Program-made: the position numbers and the translations under genes
DNA from: Candidatus Zhuqueibacterota bacterium
GTDB taxonomy: Bacteria > Zhuqueibacterota > Zhuqueibacteria > Thermofontimicrobiales > Sulfurfontimicrobiaceae
NCBI GenBank assembly: GCA_016927835.1
Contig: JAFGMA010000171.1
Span: forward strand, 1-64,000
DNA: 64,000 nucleotides
Direction: 5' to 3'
Notes under the pieces: generated by a model
Told to the model about the DNA's origin: nothing
The model's database searches: none
The model's input: only the letters and a program-made list of their open reading frames with translations
In this document: in pieces, positions 30,399-39,289 of the stretch
Numbering within the stretch: the first letter of the stretch is position 1
Layout of the letters: each line of letters starts with the position of its first letter

Positions 30399-32849
30399 TT
30401 ATTTCAAAAACAGAAGTTTTTTCGTCTGCTGATATGCTCCCGCCTGCATGCGATACATATAGATTCCGCTGGCAACGCGAATGCCAGCATCATCTTCACC
30501 ATTCCACAAAATTTGATGAAAACCCGGCTTTTTCTTTCCCGAAACCAGACTTCTGATTTTTTGACCCAATGTATTAAAAATTTCAATGTTAACCTGCGCT
30601 GCATCCGGCAATAGATATGATATCATTGTAGAGCAGTTGAACGGATTGGGATAATTCTGATTGAGTTTGAATGCAACCGGCAGTTCCATTTCAGCGGTGC
30701 TCAAATCGATATCCGTTACCAGTCCGTCATCAAACCAGTCGAAAATATTGGTGAAAAATTGCTTCTTCATGCCCGGCGCTGAATCTTCCACTCCTTCCAG
30801 CCCGAACGCCAAATAGACGAGGTGCGAGTTAACCTGCGAATTTTCATATTTTAATCCCGCACCAATTGAATCGGGCATCCAATTGAAAATCAACTGCGCT
30901 TCACCTGTGGCTTCGATCATGTCGGGCGAAGTATGTGTGCTGCCAGGATCGAGATTGAAAGAAATATCCGCGGTTAATGGCTCTTGTGCTATGGGATAAA
31001 TTTGCTGCATGCGGCAGCTATCGGCAACATACCTGGCGTTTAGAGTGGCTGCAAAAAATGCCGAATCTTCAGATGTCCCGCTTTCAATCAAGTCAAAACC
31101 GATATTATCTCCTGACAGAAACAGATTGCCGCCGGCAGCCAAAAATGCTGAAATTGCAATCTGGTCATCTTTCGTCAGCGTTGAATCGCGGCTGTCACCC
31201 GTAAACCAGATGATGTTCTTATATTGCTCGAGTTCCGCTGCTGAAGGTGATCCCTTGACGGCGATATCCCACATTGCTGTTCTGATTTGAAGCTCCTCCA
31301 ACGATTGCTGATAAAATTCCTGGCATTGTGCGCCCTGGTCGTCATCAACGATCAGCGTTGACGGGAAATTGAGGCGCAGGCGGAGGCTGTCGCGATTGGC
31401 GTAGTTGCCATCTGCCGTGATATGGATAAAAAATGTACTCGTATGCGGCATGGCGGATTCATTGACAGAGAAAACAAACGGATTTTCCAGATTGGAGCAA
31501 TTCAGACCGCGTGGCAGATCCGCGAAGCCGGCTGTATCCTGAATAATTTGCAGTTCCGGATCATCGTTGGTCAACGTGACGGTTATGCCGGTACCATCGA
31601 GGCTGGAATTCACCAACGTTACAACGAGATTTACAGTTTCGCCGGCATCAGCCGTGCCGTTTTGGTTGCCCTGGCTATCATCGATAGCAAACGCCAGAAG
31701 TCTGATGTATGGCGCATCCAGATGAAATGTCGGTCGGTAGCCCATATCCGCCCGCGTTCCATCCTCATCCAGCGGGCTGAACGGATCGCCGGCGTCGATG
31801 CAGGGCGAATTCGGGGATAAATTGTAATTCGAATCCAGAAAGCCCGGATCGGCATCGATATTTCCCAGCCCCGGGAATCCGCCTTCGATATCGCAGTACG
31901 ACATGTGGGCAGTGCCGCCGCCGACCTCCGCAATCGGTCCGCCTTTTATCTGCGTATTGCCCCAGATGATGTTATTACGAGCGGTGACGCTGCCGTACCA
32001 GACAAACATGGCACCCCCGCGACCGGCATTCGCCCCGGTGCCAGATGGCGCATCATTTTCGACGATGGTATTATTCTCGATGATAATCGGATAGGAACCG
32101 TTACCGATAACCCATATTCCGGCACCGCCGTACGCTTCGCCACCGACGTTTTTGCATATAAGATTATTCCTGATTTGTGCGCCGGAATAATTGATATCCA
32201 ATCCGGCGCCGTATTCCGCCTGATTGGCAAACACGATATTTTCCAGAATCTGTGGATTGCCGCCGAAAGTGAGTAATCCGCCCCCCTGGACGCCACTCAC
32301 GCCGGTTTTATTCAAGACGATGTTATTGGTTATAATGTTATTTTTAATCGTTGGGGACGAGTTGAAAATAAAGATACCGCCGCCGCCCCGCCAGTTATAA
32401 GCCGGAAATTGCGGGTCGATCCATTTCGTACCCATGCCCGAGGTGATTTTAAATCCCTGCAAAATGGCGGTGGAATCTTCCCCGGAATAGAAAACCACGC
32501 AGCTTGCAGTATCGGGATGCGAAGGCATGATCCCGAGAATGGTTGTCGCTTCGATCAATGACGGATCAGCGTTTAAAATATAATGACTGGCGACTGTAAT
32601 ATTTTTTCCCCAGAAATTTATATTTTCGGCGTATAATCCAGCCGCCACCAGAACCGTATCGCCTTGCTGCGCAATGTCGATTCCGCTTTGAATTGTTGGT
32701 TGATCGTCAGGTACGTTCACGGTGGTTGCCCATGAAGGCGTTTGAAGCAGAACGAAAAGAAAAACTATCCCCAACCACACATCGGCTGACTGACGCTCAT
32801 GTTTGAATCCATGTGTAAAAAAGAAATTGGTTAATTTGAAGCAATTCAT
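30399..32849 (-). CDS. Secreted right-handed beta-helix protein with T9SS type A-like sorting domain
   Basis: ORF track extends to 33026, but ATG at 32849 has an aaaggagcgcgtc RBS and is followed by a signal-like segment; 'PDDQPTIQSGIDIAQQGDTVLVAAGLYAENI' and C-terminal 'FKLNQNYPNPFNCSTMISYLLPD...KKLLFLK'. Confidence 0.85.
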   Translation of the reverse strand: MNCFKLTNFFFTHGFKHERQSADVWLGIVFLFVLLQTPSWATTVNVPDDQPTIQSGIDIAQQGDTVLVAAGLYAENINFWGKNITVASHYILNADPSLIEATTILGIMPSHPDTASCVVFYSGEDSTAILQGFKITSGMGTKWIDPQFPAYNWRGGGGIFIFNSSPTIKNNIITNNIVLNKTGVSGVQGGGLLTFGGNPQILENIVFANQAEYGAGLDINYSGAQIRNNLICKNVGGEAYGGAGIWVIGNGSYPIIIENNTIVENDAPSGTGANAGRGGAMFVWYGSVTARNNIIWGNTQIKGGPIAEVGGGTAHMSYCDIEGGFPGLGNIDADPGFLDSNYNLSPNSPCIDAGDPFSPLDEDGTRADMGYRPTFHLDAPYIRLLAFAIDDSQGNQNGTADAGETVNLVVTLVNSSLDGTGITVTLTNDDPELQIIQDTAGFADLPRGLNCSNLENPFVFSVNESAMPHTSTFFIHITADGNYANRDSLRLRLNFPSTLIVDDDQGAQCQEFYQQSLEELQIRTAMWDIAVKGSPSAAELEQYKNIIWFTGDSRDSTLTKDDQIAISAFLAAGGNLFLSGDNIGFDLIESGTSEDSAFFAATLNARYVADSCRMQQIYPIAQEPLTADISFNLDPGSTHTSPDMIEATGEAQLIFNWMPDSIGAGLKYENSQVNSHLVYLAFGLEGVEDSAPGMKKQFFTNIFDWFDDGLVTDIDLSTAEMELPVAFKLNQNYPNPFNCSTMISYLLPDAAQVNIEIFNTLGQKIRSLVSGKKKPGFHQILWNGEDDAGIRVASGIYMYRMQAGAYQQTKKLLFLK

Positions 32850-33148
32850 GACGCGCTCCTTTCGGTTATTGTTTTTAGAAATCAGCGTTGGCAGATTTGC
32901 ACTCGCCAGATCTCGGTTATATTGTGAAGGATTGCAAGGGGATAAAATATCGCTGTTCCGGGAGCATTTCGCTTTTGATAGCGATTGCATTGACGGATTT
33001 CGATCCCCATACTGTGAATGAAACAACAGAAATATACAAAAACCAAAAGGCGATGTCGTCCGATCCTAGAAATTCGGACACATTTTTGGAAAGAAAATTT
33101 GATTTTTTCGGGATTATTTATTTCAGGCGTGCAGGAGTAAGTATAAGA

Positions 33149-34282
33149 TCAATTTTGAATTTGTTTTTTAAATTCACTTGGCGTCATTCCGGTATACTTT
33201 TTAAAAACATCATTGAAAGTGGATTTCGAGTTGAAGCCCGATTCGTAAAGAATCTCGAGGATGGTTTTTTTTCGGCTGGCTGGTTCTTTGAATTTTTTCT
33301 TGACTTCTTCGATGCGATACCTGTTGATGAAATTGAAAAAATTTTGATTGAAGGAATCATTGATTACTTGTGATAGCCGCCAACTGGGCACGGATAATTT
33401 TTCTGATAGCTCATCAATGGTCAGGGAAGGTGTCAAATACGGCTTTTGAGTTTCCATGAAAGCGTTCAGGTCTTCGAGGTATTTTTGAAGTTCGGATTCC
33501 GGCAATTTTGAATTGGCATATTTCAATTTTTCATTTATCCCGGCGAATAATTCAGCCTGGTTCAAACCTTTCAAAACGATTACGGTTGTGAAGACCAGAA
33601 AAATTGTAATTGAAAACAAATCCAGCGAATTGATGAGAATTGCAATTTTTATGTTCAGCAGGCTCAGCGTTGCTCTCGATACCACAAACAGCCAATGCAG
33701 TGAAATCACTGCCAGCAGCGAAAACACCCACCCGAGGCTGAAGTTGTCAATAGTTGAATAGAGGTTCTTCAATTGCATTCGATAAACATGAATTGTGCGC
33801 AGCATGGCGATGATGTAAAACAGTATCTGCACGAAATTCATCAACCAGAATATCCGCCAGAAATAATTGCCCAGGATGACTTCGATGAATGTGCGGTTTT
33901 GTTCCGACGTTGAGATCTGGATTGCCACGCTGGTTGCTGCCAGCGCGACAAAAATTGCCGCCGGTATCAAATGAAGCAGGTGCGGCAATTTCAGCGCAAA
34001 GTCCTTGTAACAGAGCGATTTTATGTACAGATACAGCAGAGGCACCAGCATCAAAAATCCGGTGCCAGAGACATAATAGATATAAGGGAACTCATTATAT
34101 GAAAGAATATCGAAGCGAAAAGAAAACCAGCGCAGGATTAAAAAAGCCTTTGTCAGCAAAAATGCAACGAGCAGATTTTTATTGATTGGATTACCTTTCT
34201 TCTGCCTCAAAATTACGATTGCTAATAAAATCAATTGGAATCCGGTTATTATGAGCACGATATCTGTGAGTAACGGAATCAT
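33149..34282 (-). CDS. AraC-family regulator with N-terminal multi-spanning membrane domain
   Basis: 377 aa; several hydrophobic segments, then 'LTIDELSEKLSVPSWRLSQVINDSFNQNFFNFINRYRIEEVKKKF...ILEILYESGFNSKSTFNDVFKKYTGMTPSEFKKQI'. Confidence 0.93.
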   Translation of the reverse strand: MIPLLTDIVLIITGFQLILLAIVILRQKKGNPINKNLLVAFLLTKAFLILRWFSFRFDILSYNEFPYIYYVSGTGFLMLVPLLYLYIKSLCYKDFALKLPHLLHLIPAAIFVALAATSVAIQISTSEQNRTFIEVILGNYFWRIFWLMNFVQILFYIIAMLRTIHVYRMQLKNLYSTIDNFSLGWVFSLLAVISLHWLFVVSRATLSLLNIKIAILINSLDLFSITIFLVFTTVIVLKGLNQAELFAGINEKLKYANSKLPESELQKYLEDLNAFMETQKPYLTPSLTIDELSEKLSVPSWRLSQVINDSFNQNFFNFINRYRIEEVKKKFKEPASRKKTILEILYESGFNSKSTFNDVFKKYTGMTPSEFKKQIQN

Positions 34283-34384
34283 TTGACGATTATCCTCCGG
34301 TGTTACCTATTAACATTCCGAAATTTTGTGCAACCATAATTATAAAAAATTCGGGCAAAAATACAAGGGAAAAATTAGCGGGAA

Positions 34385-34576
34385 GGTAATCGCTCAGTAA
34401 TTGGCAGCATAATTTAACCTTTCAAAGGTCCAAAACTTTTGAAAGGCTATTTCCCTTCCCATAACTGAGGCATTACGCGGGAAGGGTAATTCCTTAGTTA
34501 TTGGTTCTTTTCATGATTTGCAATGCCCCCAGGATTCCCAAACGGGAATTTGGGAACCAGTCACTGGGGGATTACC
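34385..34576. repeat. Stem-loop-rich dispersed repeat, copy 2 (inverted relative to copy 1)
   Basis: Reverse-complement match to 12738-12928; abuts the stop codon of the DUF4384 gene. Confidence 0.85.
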
Positions 34577-35968
34577 TTATTCAGTTTTTTTCTGCCTGCG
34601 CTTTGTTTCTGATTTCTTCGAAGTTGTTTTGTTGCTGTCATTCGCTTTGGTTGTCCGGGATTCCGGTGCGGCTTTTTTTCTATCGCTGTCCGGCTTGATT
34701 CTTCTGTCATTCTGTTGAACCGGTTGTTTTTTTGCCCTGTCGGATTCGACTCTCTTTTTTCGTTGCACCGGAATAGCAGGTTTCGGATTATCCGGTTTCT
34801 CAGGAATCGGCGGCTTGGTCCGAATTTGCTTTTTGGTTGAGGGATGTTTATCAGCCGCATTGTCATCTTTTTTCTTCGGATGCGTTCTGACATTCGGTGG
34901 AGGAACGTATTTTTGAACGGCTTTCTTTTTAATGTCCCGCCTTAGAACCGGTTTCTTTTCCGGAGTTTTCGGACGTTTGAAATGCAAAATCGGATCTTTG
35001 TTATCAACCCGCCGCTTCATACCAATATTGTCGTAGCCGTGCCGGTAATTCTTCGTTGGAGGTCCGGGAGCAATCCGCACGCGATCCCTTGGGGCATGCA
35101 CACGATACGGTTCCAGGCGTTTGCGATATTTCCAGAATCCGAACGGATGTCTCGTTTTCAGGTAGATCGGATTATAATCCCAACTCACATCAACCCAGAT
35201 TTGATAATGCACGCAGACATCCGTGTAGGGTCTGTACCTGCGATTCGCGTGACAATTGTAACACAAATAACGCGGGTAATACACCGGTGCGCTGACGTAA
35301 AGCACCGTGAAATCCTGGGTATAATAAATTGGCTCCGGGAAGACTGAAACGATCCGCAGGGCGATATCATCCATGGCTAAATAGGGATCGTAGGTCACAT
35401 ATTCGCCCTGTTCGTATTGATGAAACACACCTCGCCGCAGTGAAGGGTGCACACGCAGCCAGGCTGGAACGGGATGCGGATGCAGCGTGGCGACGGCTGA
35501 AATATATTCGATGCCTTCGGGTCCGTTGGCAACATACTGGAAACCGAAATAGTTGTCCGGAATACAATATGTTACGCCGCCTGAAATAAAGTTCGACTGA
35601 GTCGCTGCGAGTGGATAGAGCAGGTGCATCTGTCCTTCAGTATCAATATTGTACAGCGTAATGTAGCAGTCGCGGTCCGCTCTGAAAAAAATCGTAACCG
35701 GTTCCCCGGGCTGGTAAACCGCCCCATCTTCCCGCGCCTGCCAGACTTCGACCTGCAATGGCTCATCGGGATCAGAGAATCCGACTGGCGTAAACGGGCT
35801 GGCGCTGCGGGCTGTGGTCCAGCCTAGCAGGAGCAGCACAATGCATATTAATTTTAATATTTTCATGGTTAAGTTCCTTTCAATTGGTTTGACTTGCATG
35901 CTCGAAAGCGTCTTTCGCGGGTTTTGCCAATTCCGGGTTGCCAGGATCGATCTGGTATGCCCAGTCAA
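34577..35968 (-). CDS. DUF4384 domain protein with long basic low-complexity C-terminus
   Basis: 'LQVEVWQAREDGAVYQPGEPVTIFFRADRDCYITLYNIDTEGQMHLLYP' is DUF4384-like; C-terminal ~150 aa rich in Lys/Arg/Pro; likely start at the internal Met 'MKILKLICIVLLLLGWTTARSA'. Confidence 0.8.
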   Translation of the reverse strand: MTGHTRSILATRNWQNPRKTLSSMQVKPIERNLTMKILKLICIVLLLLGWTTARSASPFTPVGFSDPDEPLQVEVWQAREDGAVYQPGEPVTIFFRADRDCYITLYNIDTEGQMHLLYPLAATQSNFISGGVTYCIPDNYFGFQYVANGPEGIEYISAVATLHPHPVPAWLRVHPSLRRGVFHQYEQGEYVTYDPYLAMDDIALRIVSVFPEPIYYTQDFTVLYVSAPVYYPRYLCYNCHANRRYRPYTDVCVHYQIWVDVSWDYNPIYLKTRHPFGFWKYRKRLEPYRVHAPRDRVRIAPGPPTKNYRHGYDNIGMKRRVDNKDPILHFKRPKTPEKKPVLRRDIKKKAVQKYVPPPNVRTHPKKKDDNAADKHPSTKKQIRTKPPIPEKPDNPKPAIPVQRKKRVESDRAKKQPVQQNDRRIKPDSDRKKAAPESRTTKANDSNKTTSKKSETKRRQKKTE

Positions 35969-36824
35969 ATTTCACCTGGGTGGGCGAGATTTGCGTCACG
36001 CGGAATTTCGCAAAATGATTATCACTCGTCCAGACAATATATGAATGTCCCTGAATCAATTCGACCCAGCCCAGCCTGGACCAGCCACTTTCCGGCGCAT
36101 AATTAACGGCATCGAGTGTTTCGGTATATCCGAAATCCTGAATATTGGTTTCCGGGTGTCCGATATTCATATAATAGCCGTCATTTTGCCGATTATATTC
36201 AAAGTAAATATCCGTTGAATTCAATGCGTGGTGCTGAATCTGGTACCTCGAAAAATTGTAGCCGGCATCATTGGGATACAGGTTATAATCGTACAAAGTC
36301 ACACCAAAACCTTCAGGTCGTGGTGTATCGAAAACCAGATCGGTGCTTAATTCGCTTTCGTTACGGCTATTGTCATACGCTGTGACTGCGTAATAATATG
36401 TCGTACCATTATCAACATCTGCATCAATAAAATAGGCGGAAGTGGTGTTGCCGATTTTTTTATAGGTTCCTTCAGCCGAAAATGAAAAATAGACATTATA
36501 GCCTGCCAGGTCTGATTCTGCATTCGGATACCACGAGAGATAAACTTTACCGTCACCGGTTACGCTTGTCAGACCACGCGGAATGGCAGGCGGGGTGTTA
36601 TCGGGATCGGTGACATCCTCACAATTCGTGAAGAGCAGCATTGCAGATATAATATTGAGCAACACGAAAATTCGAAATATCATTATAGTTCCTTTCAATG
36701 AGTGAATTATTAGCGCGGGATAATCAAGACATTTCAAAATACAATTATCACGCAAGATTGATTCTGTATTATATATACAGACTTGCGACCGGATTATTCC
36801 CGTTGAAGAATTGTTTACGAGCAA
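35880..36824 (-). CDS. Fibronectin type III domain lipoprotein
   Basis: 'PPAIPRGLTSVTGDGKVYLSWYPNAESDLAGYNVYFSFSAEGTYKKIG...YYYAVTAYDNSRNES'; likely start at internal 'MIFRIFVLLNIISAMLLFTNCEDV' with lipobox-like FTNC. Confidence 0.82.
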   Translation of the reverse strand: MLVNNSSTGIIRSQVCIYNTESILRDNCILKCLDYPALIIHSLKGTIMIFRIFVLLNIISAMLLFTNCEDVTDPDNTPPAIPRGLTSVTGDGKVYLSWYPNAESDLAGYNVYFSFSAEGTYKKIGNTTSAYFIDADVDNGTTYYYAVTAYDNSRNESELSTDLVFDTPRPEGFGVTLYDYNLYPNDAGYNFSRYQIQHHALNSTDIYFEYNRQNDGYYMNIGHPETNIQDFGYTETLDAVNYAPESGWSRLGWVELIQGHSYIVWTSDNHFAKFRVTQISPTQVKFDWAYQIDPGNPELAKPAKDAFEHASQTN

Positions 36825-36955
36825 AAGCTGTTCGCGTTGCCTGGTAAAAGCGAAAATTTAACACAAGGAATAGATTAAGCGGGTGAAGAGATGCAATGGA
36901 AAGGATAAAACAAAAAATGCAGAGCTTAATTATCCTATTTTGCTCCGCATCGGAA

Positions 36956-37243
36956 TTACCTTCTGACAACTGAAATGGCATTCGAAGCGAATTCATCGAT
37001 AATTTTTTCTGCAATTACTGAATAGATATGTCGTTTAAAATAAAATCCTTTTTCAATGTTATCACGAAAATTAGCAAAACGGTCATCCTGGTTTGCTTCA
37101 ATTGACGTTGAGGTTGTACGCAGATATTTCTCCTCGAATGATGATTCGTGTGCCATTTTACGTATGGCTGGGTGACGGTTTGAATTTATTGTTGGTATCA
37201 CCTCCTCCAATATTTGTAGTACGCAGGCAAGGAAAGTCCGCAA
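36956..37243 (-). CDS. Small protein with FlgM-like C-terminus (putative anti-sigma factor)
   Basis: 'DRFANFRDNIEKGFYFKRHIYSVIAEKIIDEFAS' resembles the FlgM C-terminal pattern 'ravxxIxxGxY...iAxkll'; true start uncertain because an RBS-like ggaggaggtg lies inside the ORF. Confidence 0.35.
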   Translation of the reverse strand: MRTFLACVLQILEEVIPTINSNRHPAIRKMAHESSFEEKYLRTTSTSIEANQDDRFANFRDNIEKGFYFKRHIYSVIAEKIIDEFASNAISVVRR

Positions 37244-37458
37244 CGGGCTAATAAGCAGCCTTTATAATCGGGTGCTTCCCTTGCCCACGATTGATGATGA
37301 ATGGCTCAGAGAGAACGATTGCGTTTGTATGATGTTCCTGACAGGATGCGCCTTTCAATGGCGCCAGTGAATTGATCAAGCACATAGAGTATTTTATGCA
37401 CTGCGAATACCCGAATAATTTACTCGATCGTGCCAGGCAAGTAGTATTCTCGGCGAAA

Positions 37459-37845
37459 TCAGCCTGATAGTATCGTATCCAGTTCTTTTTGAAATTTTTC
37501 GCCCTGGTGGCTCAGGATTGTCATGTTATCGGTTTCACTTTCAACAAAATGCTGCATCACAAGATTCAGTTCTGCGATTAAGTTCGTAATTTCAGGAACA
37601 GCATCACTACCGGATGGAAGCCCTGATTTTGTTTCAAGCGCAGAAATTCCGTTATCTGATTGCTGAATCGCATGTAACAAATTCATTTTTTTTGAATTCG
37701 TTGAGAAGACCTTCTGAATATCGCCGTTTTCTATGAAGCTTCTTTGCTGTTGAGATAATTCAAACAAATGATTAGCGATTTCGAGTTGGTGGTTAATATA
37801 CTCAAGTAAAGCCGGTTCAATATTTGCGATAGTTATGTTTTTCAT
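37459..37845 (-). CDS. FlgN-like chaperone (tentative)
   Basis: ~128-aa helical protein 'LLEYINHQLEIANHLFELSQQQRSFIENGDIQKVFSTNSKKMNLLHAIQQ' resembles the FlgN family; next to the FlgM-like ORF. Confidence 0.4.
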   Translation of the reverse strand: MKNITIANIEPALLEYINHQLEIANHLFELSQQQRSFIENGDIQKVFSTNSKKMNLLHAIQQSDNGISALETKSGLPSGSDAVPEITNLIAELNLVMQHFVESETDNMTILSHQGEKFQKELDTILSG

Positions 37846-37948
37846 ATACGATTCCATTATCTAAGATTTGAGACCCGGACTACCCGTTTGTTCCGCCATA
37901 TTCTCGGATCTGCAATGTCATCTGTTGCTGTCACAATATTAGAAATAA

Positions 37949-37979
37949 CACGGTCTGCCCGCTGTTCAGGCAGACCGTG
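37949..37979 (-). terminator. Hairpin, terminator-like on the minus strand
   Basis: Perfect 11-bp stem cacggtctgcc/ggcagaccgtg; followed by TTATTTCT on the minus strand. Confidence 0.55.
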
Positions 37980-38201
37980 CTAATGGAGGACTGATGCTGG
38001 TCAAAGTCAACGTTCTTAGTAATAAGTTGTTATTTTTATCAGGTCTCTAACCGTTCGGTTCATTTCATCCGACTCATCAATTCTTCCAGATTACCCCTGT
38101 ACCTGGTTTCGTTGGAATCGCACACAATCACAACAGCGTGAAAATTCCGCGGGCGAAAATTGACATCTCTCAGTCGAGCGATACAGCAGAATTTAAATAT
38201 G

Positions 38202-38229
38202 CGCACAGGGTCGTGATTGACCCTGTGCG
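38202..38229. terminator. Strong hairpin in gene-poor segment
   Basis: Perfect 11-bp stem cgcacagggtc/gaccctgtgcg with a 6-nt loop. Confidence 0.5.
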
Positions 38230-39289
38230 ATTAAAACGAGTTATTCGGAAAAGGAAAAACGCTCAACTAGCTGCTTTGCCAATGTGCTGCATGTTTTTCA
38301 TAAGCGTCGAAGGGCAACCCGCAGATCGAAGGATTATCATCATTCTTTTATCAGGATTCTTTCAATACACATCTCATTTGTTGTAATCATACTATCAAAG
38401 AATAATCAATCGCTCTGCTCGTATTGCTCCCATTCGAAAAAGCATCTAAGATTTTCACATCATAAACTATATGCAATTCCGAAGGCTGTGAATCTTAGAG
38501 TGCGTCAATGAACATATTTAGCTATCCGCTTCAGATGCAGTCACGATTCAGCGGGAATTGCCGGCTTTTTGGCAAATCAAAATCATTCAATTTCAAATCA
38601 TCTGAATATTTGTCCAAAAACACATTGTGCCCGATTGCCTGTAACTCACTTTTACGCTGGCGTACCGATAACCAATGCAAAGGTGTATTTCTTCGGAACA
38701 GCTTCAGGCGCTCGTTCCCTGTCCAAATAACGTCGTTGTTTCCGTATTGAATTTGTCGACACCACCTCGCTATTTAGCTGAAAAATTAAACTGCGTTAAT
38801 AAAAATGATAGTGCAAGCTAAGGATGACTTTTTTATTCAACTAATTTATGTATCGACTTCTGATGACGAAACTTTAATGGAATTATTGTATTTTTCACAA
38901 ATTTGTATGGAAGTTTCTAAGATGAGCTTAACTTGTTTTCAATGAATTCCCTGATGCGCTAAAGCTGCGCTCGTTGACGGAGCGATGGGAGAGGATGGTT
39001 GAGGAGATGAGTTTGCATTTTGCGCGGATGAAGGTTGTTTTATAGGTTGTCTTTATCTGGCTGCAGACTGCATCCAGCGAGGCGAACCACGGGATGCTTG
39101 AACCAGAGCCCTATTCGGGTTTCTGCGAAGAAAGTGGTGTGCTGCCATTTCAAACGGAATGCAGCGGCGCGAAAAATATGCTTGCCAATCAATATTGAAC
39201 ACTGAAACAGATTTCTCCCCGCGCATGGACACTTTCATCCTTTTTTCAGAATTCGAAACTCGGAACAGCATTAGGGCACTCATTATAGT

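Noticed and set aside
37195-37300. c-di-GMP riboswitch-like region before the FlgM-like ORF
   Set aside because: No match by eye to the conserved GEMM core; only a long imperfect hairpin is evident.
39053-39283. 76-aa minus-strand ORF upstream of the heparinase-like gene region
   Set aside because: No domain-like pattern; low plausibility as a real gene.
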